From Phoronis australis (Eukaryota > Phoronida > Phoronidae): DNA of 64,000 nucleotides. The translations under genes and the position numbers were made by a program. Shown piece after piece: positions 46,085 to 57,600 of this stretch. The stretch is taken from NCBI GenBank assembly GCA_002633005.1, contig NMRA01000034.1, positions 1,231,050 to 1,295,049 on the forward strand, read 5' to 3'. The notes below the pieces were generated by a model, which saw only the letters and a list, made by a program, of their open reading frames with translations, did not search any database and had not been told where the DNA came from. Position 1 is the first letter of the stretch, and the number at the start of each line of letters is the position of its first letter.

Positions 46085-47245
46085 ATTTTTATGCGCCCAC
46101 ATATTTATATGTGGACGTATTATGCCGTCATCTCCGTCCGTCCGTCCGTCCGGGTGGCGTCCGTCCGGCGTCCGCTGCTTTATCTCCAAAACCCTTTGAC
46201 ATACGTTCATGAAATTTGGCACATATGTTCCATTCATAAATGGGACGGCATGTGCGAACTTTCGGACGAATCCGACTACCGGTGTGCCCCCTAGTGGCAA
46301 TTTTAGTTTTTTACGCTTACCTTTGTATCTTCAAAAGTCCTGAACGGATTTTCATGAAATTTGGTATGTAGGCACCTATTAGTGAGATGATGCTATTCTG
46401 CCGTTTTCAGATGGATTCGACATAGTTTGCGCCACCTAGTGGCCATTTTTAGTGTTTTCGAGTCTGTTTTTGTGCGTCCACCCCTCTATCAACCAAACCG
46501 CTCAAAGGATGATTGTGAAAATTGGCATGTATATGCTTACTATGTAGAGGACGGTTGACGATGATTTTCCGACGATTTCGACCACTGTGGCGCCTCCTAG
46601 TGGCAGTTTTGTTTGTTTTGCGCCTATGGCTGTAACTCCTAAACCGTTCGCAGGATCTTTACGAAATTGTGGAAGTATATTTATATGATATTAACAATGA
46701 AAGATGACGACTTTCGGACGAATCCGACTACCGGTGTGCCCCCTAGTGGCAATTTTATTTTTTTATGTTTACCTCTGTATCTTCACAAGTCCTTAACGGA
46801 TTTTCATGAAATTTGGTATGTAGGCACCTATTAGTGCGATGACGCTATCCTCCCGTTTTCAGATGGATTCGACCTAGTTTGGGACACCCAGTGGCCATTT
46901 TTACTGTTATTGAGTCTGTTTTTTGGCGTCCACCCCTCTATCAACCAAACCGCTATAAGTATGATTGTGAAAATTGGCATGTATGTTCCTACTATGAAGA
47001 GGACAGTTGACGCTGAATTTCCCATGACTTTGATTACTGTGGTGCCTCCTAGTGGCAGTTTTTTTTTGCGCCCATGGCTGTATCTCCCAAACCGTTTGCA
47101 GGATCTTTACTAAATTTAGCAAGTGTATTTATGTGATGTTGACAACAGACGATGAGAACTTTAGGATGATTCTGCCTACCGGTATGCCTCTAGTGGCAAT
47201 TTTAGTATTTTACATTGACCTCTGTATTTTCATAGGTCTTCAGGT
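46085..47245 (+). repeat. CCTAGTGGC repeat family, copy 7 (clearest higher-order array)
   Basis: The head TTTTTATGCGCCCACATATT, a short hairpin with ATATGTGGACG, and a (GTCC)n run are followed by seven modules. Their CTAGTGGC (or CCAGTGGC) cores start at 46291, 46436, 46597, 46743, 46888, 47049 and 47190. The sub-types alternate GGCAATTTTA, GGCCATTTTT, GGCAGTTTT and then repeat in the same order. Each module also has 'ggattttcatgaaatttgg' or 'ggatctttacgaaattg'. Confidence 0.85.
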
Positions 47246-47639
47246 GTATACTTTGTGTTACTTCGTGACTATGAAGGAAAAGTTCCAAGTAGAAATTTGT
47301 TTCTGGCATTCTAATGCTGTGCTAATCTCATATGTTGGTAAATTTGTTTTTAATTCTATGTTTCTGTGGTGCTTTAAGCAACTGATGCATAGGATGTGCT
47401 TGTATTATGAAGATCACTCACATTTTGCACAGTGGTCAGGCATTCTTCTTCAAATATTTACTCCAGTTTAAATCTAAAAATCCGTCTACAATTGAAAAAA
47501 GTGCTCTTGACACACAGTAATGGACAGTGTGGACTCAGTCTGGCTGACTCTGCAATGATCAGGTCACTCCCAACTAATAACTGTAAAATGTTTATGGCAA
47601 AAATGAATTCAGCCAGGCCAACACCAAGGGAACGTAAAT

Positions 47640-48359
47640 GTTAAGCCGAGCATGGGCATTCAAAAAAAGAAATTTTAGAGAAATTGGTTTCAGTGTTATT
47701 CACTTCTGGTAAGCATGTTGGAACCACATGCAAGAATCGAATTAAACACAGTTGGAGACTTTATATTTTCCACCTGTTCCCAAATTGTTACATTAAAAAA
47801 TCTTAGCGTGTGCCGTGCAGCACTACATGTACCTCGTGGTTACTTCGATGACTCTGTATCACCCACCATTTACTTCGAAGTCCGTTCACTGCCGAAGCCA
47901 GTATGAACAGTTTATAACTCAGACCACCTAGTTAAACAAATTGGTTCACAGCTATTTAGTTGTAGTTAATATGTATACACATGTGTTGATTGTTAATAAA
48001 GTTTGCTTATGAACCACATTTCTTTTTATTTCGTACCCCATAGTCTTCTATTATTCGTTTAAAACATGCTCCCACTTCCCCACAAAATTTTGAGAACAGA
48101 AAATTTTGAACTTTGGCTATCTTCGGAAATACGTCACATCGGGAAAAACATCGGGAATTCCTGACCTGATCACTGCTGAGTCTGTCCATAGGTTTGTACT
48201 CTTGGCTGGGACTGTCTGGCACAAATGGAATCTTTGTGTTTGTTAGAATGGTTTATTATGCAATTTTTGCCCATTAATCCTCTGAAATGTGACACATATT
48301 CACATGGTCTTGTGTGTTTATCGCAAAATCAATCACAACTGTATTGTGTTTTTTCTCAG
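47640..48359 (+). other. No gene recognised; isolated AATAAA
   Basis: There is no supportable exon here. A 63-codon open frame (47715-47906) has no recognisable motif. TTAATAAAGTTTGC near 47995 looks like a poly(A) signal but has no gene in front of it. The end of the stretch is the acceptor for the FAM185A exon at 48360. Confidence 0.4.
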
Positions 48360-48390
48360 GTTTGATCAGCAACGTTCCAAGAAATTCAAT

Positions 48391-48609
48391 ATGTCTTGTC
48401 TGGCATCAGTTCTCAAGCTCTGTTCACGAGGTTCTTCTCATCTACTGAAAACCACAATGCGTCGCACCCTACCATCTTTCTGTGTTAGCCGCATGGGAAT
48501 GACAACATTTGTTGCAGATAATTACAACCGTATGTACACATTACAGACGTGGGGACATGATGTGCACCCCTATGGGAAACTGATTGTCAGTGTGCCTTTC
48601 AACATAAAG
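48391..48609 (+). CDS. FAM185A: FAM185A first coding exon (targeting presequence)
   Basis: The exon runs 48360-48609, with 31 nt before the Met. It gives 73 codons: a basic, acid-free stretch over the first 36 residues, then NRMYTLQTWGHDVHPYGKLI and VSVPFNIK. The start was chosen because it puts the targeting-like segment at the N-terminus. The donor is GTGAGA. Confidence 0.85.
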
Positions 48610-51600
48610 GTGAGAAACAAATGCCAAACAGTTAAAGATAGTGCTGCTCACTTGTCAAGAAATAGTTGTAGTTTTGTGACAGCCAGTTTATTGTGATCAG
48701 TATTTGTTGCCAGAGAATACTTCCTTGTTACTCTGTGGAGAGGGCCCCCATGGAAAGCAGTGTGAACTGATGGGGCTACCCTCATTCTAATATTATTGTA
48801 ATGAATAAATAAATGGAATATGAACTGCAAAGAGTATGTCGTTCATTATGTTGAGAAAAGATGAATATATTGCTAGTAAATCCCTGAGATACTAAGGTTG
48901 ACGGATGGTAACAAATGTTTCGGCCTGGTCCGCTAGGCCTTTGTCAATATGTGGAAGATTTCCCGTCATATGCTTGATAAGGATATCACTGTAGAAGGGA
49001 GTTAATTGAACGCCGCGGTCCTGATTCAGAATTAGGCACTGGATCTTGATTTTGATTCTTTGGTTTTACATGCGTGTCAGGTTTGCTTCTTGCTAATGAT
49101 CTTGAATAAATACATCACCTTTCATTCTGTTGCCTGTGCCCATCTGTATAGAGCTGAATGTTATGTCATCAACATTCATGACCTTGTGGAATAGGTAGAC
49201 CACGTTGAGAGTGCGTTACAAGCTAAAGGTTAGTACCAGGATTGGATTTTAAAAACCCTCCACGTCGTAAACCTGTTGAAAAACCAGATGGTCCCTCCGT
49301 CACCATCCCTTACAAAAGGGCTGAAAGTGTGGAATGAACATAAAATCAAGGAATCTAATCAAAATCAAGATTCAGCACCTTTTTAGATTGGGACTGTGGT
49401 GTTCAATTATCTCCCCTCTGAAGTGACATCCTTATCAAACATACGGCTGAAATACTCCAGATTCTCCAGTCATCGACAAAGGCCTGGCAGACCCGAGCAA
49501 ATAGTCTGCTTCCATTCGTCAATTTTAGTCTCTCAGTAGGCTTTTTTTACCAATGTCATTGAGAAACAACCTAATTTCCTGTAATTTTATCCTAATTCAG
49601 CTATAATTCTGTCCTGTTTTACACACAGTCAACAGAAAGTTAAATAAAACAGCAAGACGTTTCAAAGTTCCTCAAATCATCAGTTATAATTTAAAGTCAG
49701 TACACAGATGCAATAACATCATGCAGAGAGGTCATTCGATGATTATTTAAGTTTCTATTGACCATTTGGCGTAGAACTGACATTACACCTAGTCCTTCTT
49801 AAGTCATTATCTTCAATCTATTGAGAGAGGCACATATGCAAGGGGCCTCGACGCCTTTTGAGGGTCTCCCAGCCTTTATACTAATTGCTCTTTATGTATT
49901 AGCTGTAAATGTATTGTGGCTAAAACAAACTAGTATGATCCTTTTATCGAAGCGCAAGTTCTCCATGTGGCAGCATATTCCTAACGGATTAGCTGATTTC
50001 CTGTGCTTTACAGGTTATTCCAGTGGATGACGTGGAGTGTCCTTTCATGGACAAAGCTTTCATTACACTGTATGCTGATACAGAAAAGCACCATATGATG
50101 GAGGATGTGATGGAATGGAACAGGTCACTAATTATAAAGATTATAATACCAATAAGTCAAAAGAAGAGCGTATGATATATATTAAATTGAAAAGATCTTC
50201 ATATTGTGAATGAGTTTCGTACCAGTTAAGGTTTTCAGCTATGCATTAACTGAGATACGCATTGACTGTGCATGAAGATTTGTTCAATATTATGTATCCA
50301 CCAGTCAAATTAACTTTCTTAGTAATGATTTGATAGCTTATATTACTGAAGGCAGAACAGACGAAGTACTAGAGTTCACCAAAAGATGGCACCACGTTAG
50401 AGTGCTAATACTACAATGGTGATTTAAGAAGAGCTGATGTTCAGTGGCTCAGCATTCAAAACAATTTAATATTGAGATGTGGATATAGGTTCTCAATATT
50501 AGGTGAGTGTCCATCTTATTAATGGAAACCTTCCAAGAATGGAAAAGCAACGTCATCCAAATTAAAGTCATGTCAAGTACAACGGACACTATCCTGCATC
50601 AGTGGTGTGATGAGAATTATTAAGGCTGGCTCAAAACACACCCCACGTCGCCCTCCTCTGTGCTAACCCATTTTGACATGCCTTAAGTGATGGCCAGTCC
50701 CCTAAGCTATGCTACCTATCTGTTCATATCAAGTTAGTCTACTGACATGCACTACATGCGTGCACATATTGAAGGTTAGTCATTTGCATAAAACCTTTAG
50801 TGAAAAAGTTAATATGTTTTTTTATCTGAACATGCATTTTCTGGTCATATATCTGAAAACTCTTGCAGGTTTTACAAGTGTGCAATTGACTTGAGAGACC
50901 ATGAGCGAGAGATTGACTTTGTAGGCACTATCACTGAGGAAGGTCACCAGCACTTTAAAGGGATTGTACCCCTAGAGTGTCTCATTCAAGTCCCCATCAA
51001 GTTCTGTAAGTTTACCACCAACTATCATAGTGTTCGACGCTTAGCTCATGCCAATTCAACTTAGTAAAAATCGCAGGTCGCCACTGAGTTTGCCAAAATC
51101 AGGTCAGAAGTCGTGGACCAAAAAATGTGTTGCTGTCACCATTTTTAAAAATTGCGCATACCTGTTCCATTTTCCCCATAAATATACACCATTCGCTGTG
51201 TATTGTGGTATACATTACCATGGCATGACTCATCACCGCATCAAACAGTGGTTCCCATTATGGCTTATATTTTATTACAAAGTGCATTCCATACAATATT
51301 CATCAATTTCCATTGGGCATTATTTTGTACATTTACTACGCATTAAAATACAATCTCGTGCAGCAATTTCCCACCAAATCCGAACCTCTTCTTTTCTAAT
51401 GAAATTTTAAGGCACTAGAAATATTTTTCTGTAGCATAAAACCATGCAAGTGTCATATACATGGAACATTAAATTTCTTCTACTGTGTTCATTCATCACT
51501 GACTTCACTGCATGGCAAAGTGAGGAATTCCTTAAACACAATCTTCTTCTCATCAGACAAACAATGATCCTATTCAATGTAATTTTCAAATTGGCTACCA

Positions 51601-54600
51601 GTTTTGTTTGTGGTTATGATTTTGCGACGACCACTTTGTATGTAGACGTCGTTCTCAGTGTACCGAGTTTTCGAACAGCTGTGGAAAAACACAAAACTGA
51701 GGGATCTAATGATCTTCTGGGGCTGCCACTGTGGCATCAGAAATCATAGTACTTGGGCAATACATGGAAATTGTAATCAAGTTGTTGACATCATGCTGCT
51801 TAGTACACTGTACATGATTGTGTGCATTGGTGCTTTGTTACTCTATGTAACGGACAACTGTGGCGGCATTCGAAGATTGTGGTAAAAGATTACAGCTGCT
51901 GTGACGCATCACTTTCAGTCAGAATTGAGCAGAAATGAATCTGCTGGCGGAATTGTCTGTCGTGACTCAGAAACTGTCTTTTGTCTCATTTTTGGCTTGT
52001 ACTGTGTTTTATAAACAAACTTTGTGTTTCAGGTTTGTCGCTGCACATGGCTGAGGATGGAAATGTGAGTGTACGCAATATGGAGAGTCATGACATCACA
52101 GTAACATCTCAGGCTGGTGATTGTAATCTCAGACATATTAAGGTATGGCAGTCCGTCTAACGTAAGGTGTTGAGAGTTAACCCTGTCTACACAGTCAAGT
52201 ATAAAACCATCTGGCTTGGATTCTTGTTAGTCGATCAAAAGCACAATCCAGCTGCTAGAAACTGCAACCAAATTACACTGAATGGGATACATCAGCTGAT
52301 AGTGATTACAGGTGATTTAAACGTTTTTTTACACTGCAGTTGGTGTTTTGTTAATATTGGGGATGTGGGATATTTACTGAGATTGCATCTGACGCTGTCT
52401 TTGCTATATGGGTGGATCTCGTCAGATGCTGCCTGACATGTGCCATCCATTTTTTTAGTTATTTGAGATTTACTGATGGCTGAGATCTGACACCAGAACA
52501 TTTCTCAAGTTTCAATGTAGTTGTATGACTCTGGGTTCAAGAGAACATGGTGTCTTTTCCTATCCTGTTATTTGCACAACCGATCAACATGAAATTTACA
52601 GTCACGTACGTCTCGTCAATGTATCGGTGCCAGTTGTTTTTGGCTCAGATCTGATGCAAGATGGTGCTTTCATTTGATTCTTGTTTTGTCTGAATTTTTT
52701 AATATTTATTCATGAAAGATAAGAAGCATCAAATAAACTCTCTCATTTCTTTAAGATTCATCCCTTAGCTTCTGTCAGACAATGTTTTGAGAAGTGTTGT
52801 GCATTCATAGCAATGATAGATGCTCTGAGAAAAAAAGGTCAAATTGACAATTACTTTTAATTGGTTCCAAATTGGTAAAATTTTAGTGTAGCCTTCTCTG
52901 GCATAGAAGATTTGGGATTGTTTGCAATTATCACAATTTTTATGAACATACAAACCATATACTTTACAGGGGTCAGGATTTGCTGGTAGCGCACACTTTT
53001 GACATCATAAACATGGCAATGTCAAATACTTACTTTTTCATAAAAACATTTACAAAACTTCCAAAAACAGAAATTTCGCTAAGATCCAACCGGGCCTACA
53101 GGATGTATGATGTATTGCAAGATTACGCACCCATTGCTTCCCACTTCTGCTGCAAAAAAGGGCATCAACCAAAAAAAAATGTTGTTTGATTCCACTTCTG
53201 ACCTTGACTTGGGCGAGCACTTTGCTTCGTTGTCCATCGAGGCAGGCTAAGTTCATAAAAAGTCATCCAATAACTTCCAACATTTTGTTACTTTATTTTG
53301 TGGCAATTGTGCTAGCATTAACGCCTGCTTGGAATTCATTAAAGAAGGTACAACATTGGTCCTAGAACAAATGTCACAGTTTGGGCAAGGACACTGGTGC
53401 AGTATCAAAGTGCAGTCTAACTTATTCACAGTACAAGGTGTGATTTATGTTTCATTTGTTTATTTTAAAAAAGCACTATCAATATCATAGTCGTTTGTCA
53501 AAATACGGTCGTGTACTTGATGTAGGTCTACATGGAATGGCATGTTGTTTTTGACTGAGTTCAATACACACTTTCTTAAAAGAACATGTTGGCTTTCTAT
53601 ATTGTGTACATACGTTGTATGGCAATACTTGTCAGCAGGAATACTCAACAGGGATCTTGCCAGTGACCACCGTTCATGGTCTCGTTCAGGCTGTGCTTAA
53701 AACGCAGTTTTGATTCCCCTTGCTCTACCCTTGCGCCTCTGAAGTGGGAGATATAAAGTTTAATAATTGCATGTTGTTTTTGTTGTAAAAATACTTAGTT
53801 TTTACAATAATTGAAAAAAGTTTTTGTAAAATTGTAAGAATACTTTGAATTGCGCACATTTTTTCACTGCTGGTAGCTTAGTTTCAGTATTTGGCTCATA
53901 ATGTACACTCGTATGCTGCCAAATAAACATGAAATAATAGTATCGTCATTGTTGTATGTTTTCGGGAGAAGTGAAAGTCATTACTATTTGTACGCTTGGG
54001 AAAATTATGGTAATTGTGAATGGTTCCAAGTAGATTTGACCTAAAGTATTGATATTTGAATGTTTAAGGTATGATCAGACACTATGTGAATGTTAGAACA
54101 CTTGTTAGTCGATATGAGCTTTATTGAATATTTTTGTGTAAATGCTGATTAATGGCAGGTGTTAAGTACCAGTATAAATTTGTTTTCTAGGCTGGTAATA
54201 TCCACGTTCACAGTATGTCCGGAAACATCGTATGTAGAGACTCCATCCAGGGAAACATTGAGTTGAAGACCAATTTAGATGGAGTAAGTATTGAACTCTA
54301 GTCAAGAATTTTGCAAAAATAATCAAGTTGAATGCAACATTTTCTTGCTTTCCTGGGGTTTGAATCCACAATTTCCCGTCATACTTTTGAAATATAACAG
54401 CTCTGTGCTCTCCAATTCAAGCATAGTACTTTCACTTCTGTGAGACACTTGATTGCTATATGCGCGTGCCATGTGCTAAAATGTAAAGTTTTATGGCTTC
54501 TGTAGCGGAATCGATCATTTTCATCAGAGTTTTTGGGAGGGAGAGTGTTTCTGGTTAGAAGATTTCCGTTGAACTTGATTCAGATGTATGTCGTGGCAAT

Positions 54601-57600
54601 GAGCCAGTGGAAGTGGTGGATTTGAGTACTACAGCACCTAGCGATTACAGTATTTTGGAGGTGATGGCATCTACCAGTTTTGAGTCAATTCCAATATGTT
54701 CTGTGCCCCATTATGCCTATTGCCAATCCTTAGTGAAAGGAATTAAACTACGCCTGCCAATTTTTGGATGCCTAGTTCTGTTTCTCTTTGTAGCATTTTT
54801 ATGCGCTCACATGTACATGTAGCAATGTGGATGCATATTGCTGTCATCTCTGTCTGGGCATGTGGTGTCTGCTGCTGTATCTCTTACTTAAATCTCAAGG
54901 GATCTCATTAAGCTTTGTTTGTATGAACCTGACGAGGACAAGTTTCCAATTAGTGCTGCACCCCTTACTGACAATTTAAGTTGGTATGCACCCACATGTG
55001 GACCCATATTGCTGTCATTTCTTTCGAGGCATCCAGTGTCTGGGCGTTAGTTGCTGTGCCTCCCTGCTCAGAGCTTGGAATTTTCTTCTTTTAAGAGGAT
55101 TTCCTCTTTCTTTGGTTTCAATTTCCTCTTATTTGATTCCCAGTTTCCTCTTTTCGTCTCTTTTTTATCATTATTGTGACTTTATTCATGCAACAACGTT
55201 TATTTCAGTAAAATTTTCAACACAAAAAATATTTCTGTGACACAAGCCTATTTATTGTGGAATGATATAACTCCCTGAAAATTTTTTTTATGATTTATCA
55301 TTCGTACCCCTGCCTGCAGGACCTTATTAAATGAAATTTTGGCAGATGTGTTCCTATTAAACTGACGACAAATTTAGAACGGATCCAACTACTGCTCTGC
55401 CCTTAGTGGAAATTTTAGTGGTTTGCGTTTTCCTTTGTATCTTTAGAGCTCCTAAACGTGTTTTCATGAAATTTAGCAAGTACTTTCTATTAAGGAGACA
55501 ACGATGCCTTAGTTCTCATTTTGTATTTGATGTATTTGACGCCACAAAGTGGACATTTTAAAAATTTGTAGTACTGCTCTGACATCCAACTCTCTATCCA
55601 CCAGATGAGGAGACTGGAGCTGATGCTGATTTTCAGTTCAGATCGGTTCACCTACTCTGGTGGCAATTCTTTTGCATCCACGGCTCTGTCTCGTTAACCC
55701 TTAGCGCGACCTTTGTGAAATTTAGGACATGAGTTCCTGTGGAGATGACAGCAATTGTCATAAGTTTCAGACCAATCCAATCTCAGCTGTGCCCCCAGGG
55801 GCACTAGATGTGTTTGACGGCTGCACTTTTTATCCGCATCATGTTTCTAGGGCCAGGGCACTTAATGTCCGACCTCAAATTAAAGTTCCAAATTATTTCA
55901 TACCTTTCCCCTCACCTTTTGACTTCTACTTTTGTTAGTACAATGTTCTCAAGATAAGCGTCAATGATTTCTTGAGTGTACTACAATTAGTGAAGATGTC
56001 TTGAGTTTATATTCCATGTTCTCACTTGATATCCTCTTAATTTGAGCAAAATCTTTGTGTTAAGACTTGAGATTTCAAGTTCAGACTCGAACTGCTTTGA
56101 TGTATCCTCATCAAGTGCAAACTGGAATTAGATAATTATTTGAGTTCGGACTAAAGCAGAGCTGGAAAGGTGTTGGGATGTACAGATATGATGTAAACTG
56201 TGACAAGTGAGACAAGCAAATAACTTGAGTCATTTTTACTCCTCCACTTCTCAATGTGTAAAATATTTCTTGTTTTACTATGCTTGATTGTTTTGTTTGG
56301 CCTCAGACCATCCAGGCAGACAAGTTGCAAGGCCAGCACATTAAAGTCAGGAGTGAAAACGGGGACATAAAAACCAAGGCAATTTATACAGACGATGCCA
56401 ATTTCTGGAGCCAGACAGGGGAGATAAGACTGGGCAGCTGCCATGGAAAAATAGTCACAGATGTCAGCGAAGGAAATATTTTCATTGGTAATTCAACGTT
56501 AGCATTTTTTGGAAATAACAAAAAGTGCATGTATACAGCAAGCTCTTCATTAATTCGCATAAACTCAGTTTTGTGTTGGCGTACATATAGATTATTACAT
56601 GGTGAAGTTGTTATCTCACATAATCTACTGCCCGTGGTTTTTGGAGAATTGTATTGTTGATTGCTAGCATGTTATGCTAAATGCGACTCTTCATTTCTTG
56701 AAAGATAGAGGCACTGCTCCTTGTTCACGTTCAAATTAAATGCCCATCTTCACGAAACACGTTGATGTGCCAAGATATGGTTGATTGTCTTAGCCGAGAC
56801 CAGGCATATGACCTACATACCTCTTTCAAAATATTGGACTAAGTACTGCTCTGATTATGGAAGAATTCTAGTATGCCCAAGGCTGGGTGTTGTGTCTTGA
56901 CCATTATCGGTTAAAAAGAACCTGATGGACATTTAAACAATTGTTTAATCAATTTTTCAGACACAGTTGATGGTAACTTGCAAGCTTGTGTCAAGAAAGG
57001 CTATTTTGAAGGACACATTTCGCGGGTTGACAACAAAGTTGTGGTGAAAAATGGTGAAGGTACTGTGGAAGGAACTTATTATAAATCAAATATTAACTAA
57101 GATTACTAATTATTCCTATCTGCGAAAGCTGTTCAAATGATTACAGAAATAAATCTCGTTCATTTTCTCTGCTTTCATTTTTTGTGAGAATTTATCAAAC
57201 CAATTCTCACATTCTGCACTGATCATTGTGGGCTACAATGCCGATTCAAGGAAGTGGGATGAGCTGGATAAATATCAGATGTGAGATGTCACATTTCATC
57301 CCTTCCTGACAGTTCTGAAGGACAAAAGACAGTGAAGCCTGCCATGCGCACAACGCCTTGTTGTACAATCTATTAAGAGCATGGACATTTTGAGACATCC
57401 AGTTGTGAAATCACAGATGAAATTTGAAACTGATACTGGAAATAAAACTTATTAAGTTAGTGACGTTGCTTCCGTCTCTCACGGACTTCAGATTGGCTAG
57501 GTGAAACGAAACAGTCCATTGCAATGCGTATGTCACAACACCGTCACCCTGGTTGTGGGGAGTCTTATGACTCGGGTATCTGTAGTCATCCATGTGCTAC

